From Euborellia annulipes (lineage: Eukaryota > Arthropoda > Insecta > Dermaptera > Anisolabididae): a stretch of DNA of 64,000 nucleotides. The notes below the pieces were generated by a model. That model made no database searches and had not been told where the DNA came from. It saw only the letters and a list, made by a program, of their open reading frames with translations. Where the stretch lies: contig JAKCPI010002586.1 in the NCBI GenBank assembly GCA_023213315.1, positions 62,001 to 126,000 of the forward strand, written 5' to 3'. The position numbers and the translations under genes were made by a program. The first letter of the stretch is position 1; each line of letters begins with the position of its first letter. Positions 11,086-23,145 of this stretch are shown piece by piece.

Positions 11086-12015
11086 AAAAATGTATGACTT
11101 CAATTTAGGGAACAAACAATTATAATAGCAAATTCTTTATTAAGAAAGCTCATTAAGCTCATTAAATATATATATATATATATATAATATATACTCCCCC
11201 CTTAATGAAATTGTCAATATACATGCACCCTATATTAAAACTAGTTCCTAAAGAGAGAACAAATAAGTTTGTACATTATCTATATCCTTGTTGACGGTGT
11301 CGCCATCTCTTAGCCAAATAATCGTCCCTTCAAAACGACTCATTGGAGACTCCCCCCTTAAGATGATGGTGGGATGCAATCGAAACTGCTACAGTTAGGA
11401 GTCAAAAATAAAATCACAAAGAATATAATAAATATTGTTTTAATAAGTCTCCACTTCCTAGGCCAAAATACAAATAAATCTTCCTATATTCAAGATATTT
11501 AAATGAAAAATTGTACAATCCCACATTTAGTTAGTAATAAATTCTTAATTATATGGGAAGCGAATCTGGGAATCTCAGAAAGATTAATGAGACTTCTACC
11601 TCTCTGCTAAAGTCATCTTATACTAATGAAAGTTATCTTTAATTGGGATATCTTGAACCTTAAATAAATTGTATTATTAGCTATACACCTCAATTAAAAT
11701 TGATTAATTATTGTATAAGTATATGGTAATTAAAAGAGGACCTTGTAAAAAAAAAAATTATAATATTTTTTTGCGTTTATTTATTTGGTTTAATTTATAC
11801 GTTTATTATGAATGTCCTTCGATGGAGAGATCGCTTAGGCTACGACGTTTATGAAATTGTCAATATTTCAATCAATTCTTCTGATCATCAAGATAATTTT
11901 TTTTTTGATTAAAATTTAATTTATTTTTTACTGTTTTTAGAGTCGAAGCCAATAATAGGCTTCAAAGTAATTGTTTCACTTTTGATGACACAGAAAGAGT
12001 CGAAAAAGTACCATA
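11086..12015. other. Intergenic DNA with two short protein-like stretches
   Basis: Mostly AT-rich. A 32-codon minus-strand frame (11346-11248) and a 34-codon plus-strand frame starting about 11810 have unusually balanced composition. Neither has convincing splice partners, so I do not call them genes. Confidence 0.3.
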
Positions 12016-12023
12016 AGGTAGGC

Positions 12024-12208
12024 CAGGGCCGGAACTAGGAGATTTTTTAGGGGGGGGGGGAATTTAATTTTCCGCCCTCTCCTTAAAATTTTCTATACAA
12101 AACTCATATCATTTTACCTTTTAGTAAATCTTTCTTTAATTGCGGCCCCCTGATATCTGCCGCCCGGGGCACACGCACCCACTGCCCCCCCCCCTAGATC
12201 CGGCCCTG
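12024..12208. mobile_element. hAT-like MITE with perfect 8-bp duplication
   Basis: The ends CAGGGCCGGAACTAGG and CCTAGATCCGGCCCTG are inverted repeats. AGGTAGGC flanks both sides (12016-12023, 12209-12216). It is 185 bp with G- and C-runs inside each end and no frame. Confidence 0.85.
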
Positions 12209-12767
12209 AGGTAGGCTATAAAATGATCAATTTTTTTAAGGTGAAAAAAAGTTTTAATAGTGAATAAGCAATTGTAAGACGTATTTAGTCCCATTAATGA
12301 TGTTTTTTAACTCAAAGTTTAAAATAAAAAAAAAAGTTTACCAATAAATTGAAATAAATAGAAAAATGGCATCCGTTGCCGAAAAGACCTTAAATAAATT
12401 AAAAAAAAAAAAACTACGTTAAAATTTACCAACGTCTGATGATATTATGAAATTTTAGAATGAAATAACTAATTTAGCTTATTCAATAGAATTTACGTAA
12501 ATTATTTAAATTGATATACGGGTATTTGAAGATACCCTATCTTTGTTTAAATCTTTATCAATTTTATTATTATAAATAAATTGATTTAGATAAGCAATTT
12601 TATCAAGAATCAAGAAAAGTCTCTAGATATAAAATGGTTGATTTATTGAAAAAATTTACGCACGGGGGTTTTTTATCAGTTATCTGATCCTCTTAACAAC
12701 AAATATTTCATCATTCTTTATTTGTATTGAATATTATGTCTATTAATATCAAATTTTGACAATTTTT

Positions 12768-13414
12768 ACTTTCTCTTACCTATGTATATATGTAATATAT
12801 ATATAGAGAAAGTATTGGATTCATGTCAAAAATTCGATGTCGAGATTTTGATGGATCTTCACGTTTTGAGGTCCCCTGAATCCAAAAAAGTGGTTTTCGC
12901 GACATGGTCTGTCTGTCTGTCTGTGAACAAAATATCTCAAGAACGAAAAGAGCTAGAAAGTTGAAATTTTATATTTAAGTTAGGCACCCCCATGGGACGT
13001 GACACGAAGCTTTTGAACAAAATCGACCCAAGAGTACTAGTACTTTACTGATGCACTTTTTCAGTTTTTTTCGATTTTCTCAAAATTTGCTCCAACGATT
13101 TTTTTTTTAATTCAAAAATCAATTATTTTTTAGATTCTCAATAAAATGTATATTCTCATTTTGTGATTGAAATCTTCTGAAGACCACTTTACTCTTGTAC
13201 TCCATAGAAAGGATAGGAGAAATGGTTGCCATGGTAACAAAATATAAATATTTTGTCATACTTATAAATTTTACATCTTGAAAATCGAATGTTCCGTACT
13301 GTCGGAAACTAAATGCATGTCGACACAAAAAATCTGGTGTGACAAGCACAGTGCACAACTTTCGATTCCCGAAGGTAAGAGAAAGTTGTGTGCTGTGCGC
13401 CAGTCACACCAGAT
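12768..13414 (-). repeat. Hairpin-ended repeat copy D (minus)
   Basis: It starts ACTTTCTCTTACC and ends with the long foldback and CACACCAGAT. All internal landmarks are in reverse order. This 647-bp copy is the short form that lacks the extra block present in copies A and B. Confidence 0.8.
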
Positions 13415-13528
13415 TTTTTCTTTTGAGGATAAATGGCAATGGCATTAAAAACCTCGATCACGATAATAAAAGGACGAGGATAATATGAAAGTATTAACTA
13501 ATGGACGCCATAACGTACTAACAAGTTG

Positions 13529-13886
13529 CAGTGGCGCAACCAGGATTTGCTCCTGGGGGGGCTTTCCGGGGGGGGGGGGGCTGATCTCAAATATTTTTCT
13601 GTGAAAAATTTTTTTTTTCGCAGAACCGAAGTTTTTTTGCCTTGCGGGGAAATTTTTTCCAGTCCGTAAAAATATTTTACCTTTTTTTTAGAGACGCTAA
13701 ATTTTTGCCGCCCCGTGGAACCAAATTTTTTTTCCATGCGCCGCCCGCGGAATATTTCTTCTTTTGCGGAACCGAAATGATTATACTTTTTCTTTTCTAT
13801 TTGTAATATATATATTTTGATTTTTTTTTTTTTTATCTCCTGGGGGGGGGGTTAAAACCCTAAAAACCCCCCTGGTTGCGCCTATG
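13529..13886. mobile_element. hAT-like MITE (GGCGCAACCAGG family)
   Basis: Ends CAGTGGCGCAACCAGG / CCTGGTTGCGCCTATG, with ACAAGTTG duplicated at 13521-13528 and 13887-13894. G-runs lie just inside each end. The same terminal family is at 61343-61617. Confidence 0.85.
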
Positions 13887-14242
13887 ACAAGTTGTGAACT
13901 TATGAATAAGAAATATTTTAATATTTCTCAAAGAAATGTATAATATTAATATTTAATTTTTTTTATTATTGAGGAAGGATATAAATGCAGGCAGCCAAGA
14001 AATAAAAACGCTCTCGATTCCCTTTGAATGTCCAGACGTTTTTTTTTTTTTTTTTTTTTTTTATTATTATTATTTTAAATATTACATAAGTAAATAATGA
14101 TTAATAAATTGCTTTGCAACGATGAAAATAATATGTAAAATAGCATTATAATCTAATCACTGTTTACGAAGTTGAATGAAAGAAGAAAAAAAAATTGGAG
14201 ATAGGTCAGAGGAAGATAATTATTTACACAAGTACAGAAAGC

Positions 14243-14330
14243 TATATATAAGCTGCAAACAAAAGAAAAGCAATCAGTTTCTTGACAAGTGTGACCTTGA
14301 TTTTTGTATAAACAGTGAATCAGTAAAAAG
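14243..14330 (+). promoter_or_regulatory. Promoter and non-coding exon 1 of oxygenase gene 2
   Basis: TATATATAAG (14243-14252) is followed 33 bp later by an arthropod initiator TCAGTT (A at 14276). The exon contains GACAAGTGTGACCTTG and ends at donor AAAG|GTAAAT (14331). The coding exon then begins one base after an acceptor (TTTTAAG|A-ATG). The block AGATAATTATTTA just upstream is also present before gene 3. Confidence 0.68.
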
Positions 14331-14498
14331 GTAAATCAAATAAAACGAATAATTTAAATTATAAGAAAGGCTTTGCAAAACAAAAAGTCTAAATAATTAT
14401 TTTCAAAAAAAAGTTCATATAGACCCACAGAGGTAAATTATTTTATTTTCCTTTAATCATTATTCACTATTTTTTTTAATTTTTTTATTTTTTTAAGA

Positions 14499-17075
14499 AT
14501 GGGAGTTGGCGCGAGGAAAGAAACGAATGTAAGAAGAAGAACTCTTCGAAAAAAAGATCCCGCTAATGAGAAATACTTGGCGTCTCTGCCTAAGTACTTA
14601 GCCACCCTTCAGGAAGGGGAGAGAGTTCCTGTGAATTCGACCATCAACTTGGATAAGAAGCCCAAATGGGTAAATGAAGATTTGATTCGTCGAGGACAAG
14701 AATTCTATAAAAGAAATCAGATGGGAATCGGCCTAGCACAGGGAGTTGGACTTTTTACTGTATATAACCACACCGAAGGTATTTCGGCACTCATCTATAC
14801 TGGCAAATCAATCACTCTATTTAAGGGGTATAAACGATATGTATCCACGGGCAAAAGGATAATGAGCTGGTTTGAAGACGATTTGTGGGAGAATGGAAGT
14901 ACATCTAATCGCAATATAAGAATTGTACGAGACATGCATGAGAAAGTCCGACAAAAAATGCACGCTGAGGATCCAGATACTCTCAAAAAGTTGATTACTT
15001 TAGAAGGCCAAGGAGTTCAAAAATTGCGAACGGGATTTCACAAAGAGGCCATTGCCGATTTTAAGCAAGCATGTCCATTTGTACGGAGAATCGGTTCAAT
15101 TTACGACGACAATGAAGAAAAATATTTTAATCAAATGAATATGGTTATGGTACAATTTGGGTTCGTTGCATTTCCAATTTTGTTCCCTGAGATTTTTGGA
15201 ATTCATGGCGAGAAAGAAGAAGACTTTGAGGGATATATTCACCTTTGGCATCTAATTGGATATTTTTTAGGTAATATTTTTGATTCCTTAATTTATATAA
15301 AATGAGAGAAGTTCATTTATTAATTCCATGTTATTAGAACTTCTGAATGTTTTAATATAGTTTAAATCACAATAATCCATTTTCTAAAAATTTTGTCATG
15401 GCCATGGGTCTTTATCGTTTAGTGAGGGAACTTTTTAAAATTTTTTTTTTTTTTTGTGAAATTTATAAAAATTATTGAATTTCACAAATAGTTTTAACAT
15501 TAGTAGGTTTATAGGAGGCGGTTGGTACACAATCCGGTGAGAAAAATTTTATTTCAATTGAAATAAATAATCAAAACAACCTCCCATACCGAAAAAAAAC
15601 AAAAAAAAGAAAATTAAAAAAAAAATGAATTTTTAAAGCACTCCTTATACAAGTTAAATTCGTAAAATAATAATTCAACCTTTTTTTAGGGTGGGGGGAA
15701 AGAGAATTTTATCACCATTACATTGCGTCTTGAAATCGTTTCCTGGCTGCAATCAACTAGTGGATCTCGAAAGACTATCATTCCTTCTCTATGCTATTAG
15801 TTTGGCATTTTCACTTTAATTCCGCAAGATGGCAGCATTGATCAAGAACGCCTAAAAAGGCCGATAAGCACCAATATCAAGGGTGTTATGCCAGATGCCC
15901 TCAGTTAGGCGTTCTGACTTGAAGGGAGGAGGCACGCACTAAGAACGACTAAATTAGCTTTTCTCTTTAATGATGAATATGTTTGTTTGTTTTTTTGTTC
16001 AAGACAATTCTTGAATTTTGATTTTTTTAAATTTCATTTAAGGTCTTTTTCGGCATCGAAGGCCATATTTATTTTAATTAGATTGGTAGTAAATCCAATT
16101 GAAATAAATTTGTCACATGAGACGGGATGCGAACCCGTGACCTTTGGCATTAAAAAACTTGAATTTAAAAAAACAACGACATATCAAAATTTCTTCCAGA
16201 AAATAAAAAACTGAAATATTTATCTTAATTATTTAATCTCACAATCTACTATTATCAAATGATAAATTCTAGTACATATATTTTTACTTTGTCATATAAG
16301 AAATATAGGCTACATAGAGAAAGTATCGGTATTTTTATCAGGGCCATATTTCTAAATAGGCTAACTAGGCAGCCCAGTGCGGCAATAAGTTTTCGGGATC
16401 GGCAATTTAGAAATTTATTCAAAAGTCAAAAAAAATATTTCAGACGTTAATGTGCGAATTAATGAAACATTGAATAAAACAAATGTATTAAGCAAATATG
16501 AACTATAGAGGGGGCGGCAAATGGACTTTAGCCTAAAGACAGCATATTCTTAAATCCGGGCCTGATTTCTATGTTAGAGAAAATCGTGGCAACATCACAT
16601 CTTTATGTCTAACTAAAAGATTTTGTGTTTTGTAGGTATTGAGGACAAATATAATGTCTCAAAGGGCTCATTGGAGGAAGTTCGGCAGAAATGTCGGGAC
16701 TTGATGGAACACTGGATCAAACCGTCGTTGGCAGCGGCAGATGAATATTGGGCCCATATGACTCATATCCTCTTCGACAGTATCTCCCTGTTTAAGCCTA
16801 TGAGCTTTGCAACTCCACTTTTAATACTTTGTGACTGCTTGGAAATTCCAGCTGTGAATTTAAGGAAGTCTCTTTCGTACAAAGAATGGATTGATTACAA
16901 AATTGGCAGTGGGATGTTTTATTGGTTGTTCCGAATCACGCCAATAAAGAATTTTGTAAATTCGAGAGCAAAGAATGGTATGGATGAATTAATGAGTCTC
17001 GAGCCTAGTCATTTGAAAAAAATTGAAAAAATCGCTAAACAAAAGGAAGAAGAATATCTTCAAGCAACGGAATGA
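14499..17075 (+). CDS. mpaB/rubber-oxygenase-like (DUF2236-type) haem oxygenase, gene 2 of cluster
   Basis: Coding exons 14499-15270 and 16636-17075 join at phase 1 (Gly codon split G|GT) and encode 403 residues. The family contains bacterial latex-clearing protein and fungal mpaB, which use a b-type haem to cleave isoprenoid C=C bonds. Here R113-x3-T117 and, 34 residues later, H147 reproduce the spacing of the Arg, Thr and axial His of latex-clearing protein. Other landmarks are GYKRYVSTGKRIMSW and a conserved NQMNM segment near residue 207. No signal peptide is evident; hydrophobic stretches could contact membrane. AATAAA follows the stop at 17087. The intron holds a SINE fragment and a hAT MITE. 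Substrate in animals is unknown to me. Confidence 0.82.
16042..16165 (-). mobile_element. tRNA-derived SINE family 2, fragment
   Basis: Reverse copy with B-box-like GGTTCGCATCCCGTC, the AATTTAT-rich body and GGCCTTCGAT, all shared with the complete copy at 41129-41300. The front of the tRNA-like head is missing. It lies in the intron of oxygenase gene 2. Confidence 0.55.
16339..16564. mobile_element. hAT-like MITE in intron of oxygenase gene 2
   Basis: Ends CAGGGCCATATTTCTAAA / TTTAAATCCGGGCCTG-type. Flanks ATTTTTAT and ATTTCTAT match at 7 of 8 bases. Confidence 0.65.
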
Positions 17076-17278
17076 TTAAGAATTAAAATAAATCTTTTCA
17101 TATGTTTATCAGCGATTGACGATAATTTTTTTTTAAATAAATATAAATATCCTAATTCCATAAGCCTCTATAATGTTTTGATATACAGGTATGTCAGAAA
17201 CAGTTAATCTGTGATAAATTTAAAGAAAATTTGTAAATAAAAGTTTTTGTAGAATAGAAAATTGTTAATAAAATACAA

Positions 17279-17555
17279 CAGGGGCGTATATAAGGGGGGG
17301 GGGGCCGATGGTGCCCGGACCCCCCCCCCCGAAATTTCCCAAACACATATACATATATAGGGATACACAGATACAGGACAACAAATTTTTCCGAAGGATG
17401 GAAAACATTAGTTCCGCAAAAGAAAAAATGTGCCGCAAAAAAGTTCGTGTGAAAAAAAATTTAGTTTCTTAAAAAAAAAAATTTCTTCAGAAAAATTTTT
17501 GAGTTCAGCCCCCCCCCCCCCTTGCCTCCCAGAAAAAAATTTCTATATACCCCTG
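17279..17555. mobile_element. hAT-like MITE, duplication not clear
   Basis: The ends CAGGGGCGTATATAAGG and TTTCTATATACCCCTG are inverted, with G- and C-runs inside. The flanking octamers agree at only 4 of 8 positions, so the boundaries are provisional. Confidence 0.5.
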
Positions 17556-17826
17556 GGCAACAAAGTTATCAAACTTTACTGTTCTTCTTAATCAGCAGGT
17601 AGAGATTATCTCTGTGTTAACGCTAATTAAAAATAGCTTGAGGGTTTTATCACTTCGTTGACCTTTTTACTTCTTTTAGATGTAAATAATAATTATTACA
17701 TAAGAAAAGACGATTATTCAGCTAGTTTTTTGGAATTAAAAACAGATACATTATAAACTAATCGCTGTTTATAGAGTTAAATAAGAATGGAGAAGAAAAG
17801 GAGATAAAGATAATTATTTAGCAGAG

Positions 17827-17933
17827 TATATAAAAGAAGTGAACGAAAGAAAAGCAATCAGTTTTTAGACAAGTGTGACCTTGATTTTTGTATATACCTA
17901 GTACAGTAATTAAGTAAATTTCGACAAAAACAG
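17827..17933 (+). promoter_or_regulatory. Promoter and non-coding exon 1 of oxygenase gene 3
   Basis: TATATAAAAG (17827-17836), then initiator TCAGTT with its A at 17860, the same 33-bp spacing as gene 2. The exon shares GAAAAGCAATCAGTTT-like and GACAAGTGTGACCTTG sequence with gene 2 and ends at ACAG|GTAAGT. The following intron has since been invaded by a hairpin repeat. Confidence 0.68.
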
Positions 17934-18166
17934 GTAAGTGAAACCAAACATTCAATTTGTTATCTAATTGTATACCAATTTAAAACAAACATTTTATCGA
18001 GTATATTGAAGAAATTTCAGGATACCAATTACAAGATATTTAAAAGAGCCGAACTGGTTTTTCTTGGCGAATTATTATAAAAAAAATATTATTGGAAGAG
18101 GGGCTCGATTAGGGATATTGGCATCCTTGTAAAGATCTAGGTGCCTCGTGGTGATATAACTTTTTT

Positions 18167-19007
18167 ACTTCCTCTTACCTCTATGTATGTTAATATAAAG
18201 AGAGAGAAAGTATTGGATTCATGTCAAAAATTCGATGTCGAGATTTTGACGGATATACACGTTTTGAGGTCCCCTGAATCCAAAAAAGTGTTATCGCGAC
18301 ATGTGTTGTCTGTCTGTGAACAAAATATCTCAAGAACGAAAAGAGCTAGGAGGGTGAAATTTTATATTTAATTCGAAGAGAAGTTGCTGTTGATGTTATG
18401 GGATGGAAAAGAACAAGTACAGGTGTAGCAAATGAAGAGAGCCTTTGGATGCTAAATGCCGAAAAAGGAGACGTTTCGGACAAAATTTATTTGTCCATCT
18501 TTAGCATCCAAAGGCTCTCTTCATTTGCTGCACCTGTACTTGTTCTTTTCCATTTTATATTTAAGTTAGGCACCCCAATGAGACGTGACACGAAGCTTTT
18601 AAACAAAATCGGCCAAAGAGTACTAGTACTTTACTGATGTACTTTTTCAGGTTTTTTCGATTTTCTCTAAATTTGCTTCAACGATTTTTCTTTAAATTCA
18701 AAAATCAATTATTTTTTAGATTCTCTTTAAAATGTATATTCTCATTTTGTCATTGAAATCTTCTGAAGACCACTTTACTCTTGTATTCCATAGAAAAGAT
18801 AGGAGAAATGGTTGCCATGGTATCAAAATATAAATATTTACACATAGGCCTACTTATAAATTTTACATCTTGAAAATCGAATGTACCCTACTGTCGGAAA
18901 CTAAATACATGTCGACACAAAAAATCTGGTGTGACAAGCCCAGAACACAACTTTCGATTATCGAAGGTAAGAGAAAGTTGTGTGTTGTGCGACCAGTCAC
19001 ACCAGAT
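18167..19007 (-). repeat. Hairpin-ended repeat copy E (minus), in 5' UTR intron of gene 3
   Basis: It runs from ACTTCCTCTTACC to ACACCAGAT, with the usual landmarks in reverse. It is split by the ribozyme-bearing palindrome at 18371-18551. Confidence 0.78.
18371..18551 (-). mobile_element. Palindromic hammerhead-bearing element with 12-bp duplication
   Basis: ATTTTATATTTA occurs at 18359-18370 and 18552-18563, and other hairpin copies have it once. The 181-bp insert is an inverted repeat with arms from GGAAAAGAACAAGTAC inward, around a decayed minus-strand core (CTAAAGA, where CTGAAGA is expected; stem II intact; GAAACGTC intact). The left-end sequence and outer arms match the element at 53521-53840. 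Confidence 0.62.
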
Positions 19008-19143
19008 TTTTTCTTTAAATAAAAATGTTTAAAAGATGTTTTCTTAATTATTTCTTAATATAGAAAAATGTAACTTATAGTTTAAGTTTAAAATCTTAAT
19101 GTATCAAGAAATGAACTTTTTTTTTTTTTTTTTATTTTGGAGA

Positions 19144-21109
19144 ATGGGAGTTGGGGAGAGAAAAGAAACAAATCTAAAGAAGAAAACTCCTTCAGGACGA
19201 GATCCAGCAAAGGAGAAATACTTGGCTTCTCTGCCTAAGTTCCTAGCGACACTCCAGGAAGCAGAGAGGATTCCTGTGAATTCGACCATCAATCTGGAAA
19301 AAAAACCTAGCTGGGTAAATGAAGATCTAATTCGTCGAGGTCAAGAATTCGTAAAAAGAAATGAGATGGGAATTAATTTCACAGAGCCAATGGGTCTCTA
19401 TATGGTGTACAGTATCAGGGAAATTCTTTCGCCTCTTATCTATACCGGCAAATCGATCAGCTTATTCAAAGGGTACAAAAGATATACATCCACCACTAAA
19501 CGGATTATGAGTTGGTTTGACGATGATCTTTGGAAAAGCGAAACCTTATCACACCGCAATTTAAGAATTGTACGTGATATGCATGAAAGATTTCGGCAGA
19601 AAATACGCGATGAGGATCTGAATACTCGTAAAAAAAGATGAACTTAGAAGAACAAGGAGTTCAAAAATTACGCACAAGATTTCATAATGAAGTTGTCGCT
19701 GATTTTAAGCAAGTATGCCCTTTTGCACGGAGACTTGGTCCAATTCACGATGACCATGATGAAATATATTTCAATCAAATGAATATGGCTGTGTCACAAT
19801 TTGGGTTCATGTCCCTCCCAATTTTGTTCCCTGAGATTTTCGGAATCCATGGCGAGAAGGAAGAGGACTTTGAGGGATATATTCACCTTTGGAGACTTAT
19901 TGGATATTTTTTAGGTAGGCCAAACTATTTTGATTATTTTAAAAGAATTTCTAAAGAAATTTTTAGAAAATATTACAAATTCATGTATATGAAACTTATA
20001 AAACAATATTCGATAATTTTGATACCATTTTAAATCTTAATTAAGTAAAAATCAATTATAAACAATGTTTTGTGTAAGGTTACTCTCTTGTAAGGTAAAA
20101 TGTTTGAAAATTCATAGTTAATGCATATATACAAATTGAGTGGTTCTAATCAGGGGCGTAGCGAAGAGATTTTTCAGGGAGGGAGAAGGCCAAAAATGCC
20201 AACTAAATTTAATCAATTTGCCAACTGTATAATTCACATTCTTTTTCATCCTAAATATATTAATTTACTAGAGGCTAAAACCGACGCTCCGTAGTCGCTA
20301 TATGACATGTTTGAACGTTAAGTCCCCTCCCCCTTCAATTTGCTCTTTTAATATTAAAAAACTAAAGGATTAAACAAAATTTTTGATGGAAATATAATTA
20401 AGGCAAATTTTTTTTTTCAAATGAGAGATTCCAGTTTCGCTTTACGAGTATGATCCTGGAACGAATTATGCTCGTTAAAAAAGAAAATTTAATTTTTTTT
20501 TTAAATTAAAATATAAATTAATTTCTGTTAAATAAATTTTATTTTGTCAACTGGTCCTTGATTTTGCCAAATCGATCCGACCTGGGGGGGGGGAGACTCC
20601 CCCCTGGCTACGCCCCTGGTTCTAATAGATTAAAAAATTTTATCTAATAAAAGATTTTGTGTTTTATAGGTATTGAAGACAAATACAATATCGCTAAGGG
20701 TTCATTAGAGGAGGTTCGACAGAGATGTCGAGACATCATCGAGTTTTGGATCAAACCATCATTGGCAGCTGCAGATGATTATTGGGCCCATATGACCCAC
20801 ATCATCTATGACAGTGTCTCTCTGGCTCAACCTATAAGCTACTCTACTCCTCTTTTGTTACTTTGTGACTGCTTGCAAGTCCCTGCTGAGAATCTCAGGA
20901 AGTCTCTTTCGTACAGAGAATGGATTGATTATAAAATTAACGGAGGGATGTTTTATTGGTTGTTCCGAATCACACCAATAAAGGGTTTTGTAAATTCGAG
21001 AGCAAAGAAGAGTATGGATGAATCAATGAGTCTAGAGCCGAGTCATTTGAAAAAGATTGAAAAAATCGCTAAACAAAAGGAAGAAGAATATCTTCAAGAA
21101 ACAGAATGA
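19144..21109 (+). CDS. mpaB/rubber-oxygenase-like gene 3 of cluster, with a one-base frameshift
   Basis: Exons 19144-19914 and 20670-21109 mirror gene 2, with the same split Gly codon at the splice junction. R113-x3-T117 and H147 are conserved. The first coding exon is 771 bases where gene 2 has 772. The frame breaks at a run of seven A (19630-19636), giving a stop at 19639-19641 after 165 residues, while homology resumes in the next frame. One missing A explains it; this could be an assembly error in a homopolymer or a young pseudogene. The start is the ATG two bases after the acceptor GGAG, not the upstream in-frame ATG at 19099, because all paralogues begin M-G-V-G. AATAAA is at 21168. Confidence 0.75.
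20151..20618. mobile_element. hAT-like MITE in intron of gene 3
   Basis: Ends CAGGGGCGTAGCGAAG / CCTGGCTACGCCCCTG, with a perfect GTTCTAAT duplication (20143-20150, 20619-20626). 468 bp and non-coding. Confidence 0.85.
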
Positions 21110-21945
21110 TTATGGATTAGTTTTCCTAAATTATTTTCATCAGACTAACATCGACAAAGTCGTTTACAATAAAAACACAAGGAAATATTTTTCAAACAAA
21201 TTTTAAGGTCGGTTGCATTCTCTTCAAATTAACTAGCTATCGCTCAGATAATCTAATTGACAATGACTTTGGAGTCTTTTCAGATCTAGTTTAGCTAATC
21301 ATATGATTAAACAAGAGTTCAGATCGTAGTTAGTAGGTCTACCAAAGTTCTGTATAAGGCTAAGGCTAAGGGGTGGAATTAGGTAAACAAGCATGTTTTA
21401 TTTATTTTTTTGGAAATTTTTAAATTTTTGATAAAAAATCAATTAGCTTTAATTAATTATTTTAATTTTTAATATTTATTTTAATTTTAATTTTTAATAA
21501 TTCTTTGTAAATGAAGCCTTTATTAAGTTGCTAACTTTACAAAACCTTTTTTTATACCTAAGATAGCTAATTATATGTGAAAAAAATTTTAACTCGAAGG
21601 TTAAATGTGTTTTTGTTTACTATATAAATAATATGCTACCGTCGGTTAAGTTAGCTAGTAACTAGAAATGATGTACTCGCCCTTAATTTGTGAAATATCC
21701 TAATTTTAAGTTATGATATCTATTTCTCTAACAATGAGAAAATATCGGTGATAAAATCATTAAAGAATTTATAAAAGTTTTTACACAGTTTTACACCTCA
21801 CACACAAAGTTCAAAAAAATATTCATAAAATATTTAAAAGAAAACATTAATTATTTGCTATCAGCTATTTTTTAATCTATACTAAATGTAGCTATCACTG
21901 AAATAAATAATACGAGAGTATGTCAAAAATAATGTAACAAGTGGT
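21110..21945. other. Intergenic DNA after gene 3
   Basis: AT-rich; no frame or known repeat seen beyond the gene 3 poly(A) signal. Confidence 0.4.
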
Positions 21946-22493
21946 CAGTGGCGTAGTCCCGGGCGCAGTGCCCCTTGCCAACGGCCTCGCACTTAAAGGG
22001 TCTTGCGAGGCCTCTTTAAGGGAGGATTTCAAAAAGTAGGTAGTTCAGAATGAGATTGTTTATTCGTCTTTTTCAAATGATATATCAATGAAACTTGTAG
22101 TATTTTTTTTTTTTTTTTTTTTTTGATAAAGTACCATCAAATTTTGTCTCTTAAAACCATGTTTGTTTGTGGCCTGTAATTATTGTTTTACAAATAGTGG
22201 CAAAAAAAATGAAAACAGTTTTTCCTGAACCTGAAATAGATAATACAAAACTCTCAATTTTAAGCTTTATAAAGACACGGTAGCCTTTCGTTTATTTAAA
22301 TTAAATCACTCAAGTTACAAAATAAAACCTTTTTTCAAATTTATATGTTTTTCAATATTCTTCCAACGCGTATTTATATTTTTTCACTATTATGAGTAGG
22401 TATGTCGTGTTTGGAAAGATAGATTTATTGGGTAGATCTTGGGTACGAAAGAAAGGGGGCCTGATGCGACCTGACACCTACGCTACGCCACTT
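21946..22493. mobile_element. hAT-like MITE, imperfect duplication
   Basis: Ends CAGTGGCGTAGTCCCGG and CTACGCTACGCCACTT. The flanks CAAGTGGT and GAAGTAGT agree at 6 of 8 bases, suggesting an older insertion. Confidence 0.6.
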
Positions 22494-22668
22494 GAAGTAG
22501 TAATAATAATCCCCGGGAAGCCTGGGCCATTTTGCTCGCCAACAAATAAAGATATACAATTTTATTAAATACTCAAATTTAGGCATAATTTTTAACTCAT
22601 TAAATAATAAGTGTCTGTTTAAAATAAACGTTGGTCTTACTTTACATTTTCCAACCAAGGGAAGTTGT

Positions 22669-23033
22669 TTATAAGACGGCCTCAGAAGTAAAAGTAGCTC
22701 GTAGTGTATCCAACATAACTGAAGCTTCATGAATTAAGGCCAGTAGATGGTAGATGAACGTGTGATCTATAAATATAAAAAAGAATTTCAATATACTGGA
22801 CATACTGTACATTAATATTATAAATAAATTTTTAGTGAGAGCTGATTTAAAAAATTTGTAAAATAAGATATTCTCAATTTGTAATAAAAAAAAAATGCTA
22901 TTAAATGAACTTATTTCAAAAAAATATGTATAAATGAGCCAAAAGCAACGAACGAGACTCGAAAAATTAATTCAAAAGCATCGAACAATATGATCATGTA
23001 TATTTATATATTTATTTGAATACTGTCCGCCAT
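22669..23033 (-). CDS. Possible two-exon micro-ORF, very uncertain
   Basis: An ATG in good context (23031-23033) begins a 10-base exon with a GACA|GTATTC donor. A second exon, 22766-22669, follows an acceptor TTTATAG and ends with TAA, in phase, giving 35 residues. The second exon reads H-T-F-I-Y-H-L-L-A-L-I-H-E-A-S and looks protein-like. No family is recognised. It could equally be part of a longer gene or chance. Confidence 0.18.
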
Positions 23034-23145
23034 TTATAATTTATAAAGTCTTCCAGCAACTAACCTAAGAAAACAAATAAATATATAAGCAAGAAAGTAG
23101 AAGAGAAATATTCAAAGGCAAGTGCTACAGTAGGGTGGTCATTAT

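Noticed and set aside
11248..11912. Short frames at 11346-11248 (minus) and near 11810 (plus) as exons
   Set aside because: They read like protein but lack convincing splice sites in phase with any neighbour.
19099..19143. Upstream ATG as the start of oxygenase gene 3
   Set aside because: It lies before the splice acceptor in a T-run, and all paralogues start at M-G-V-G.
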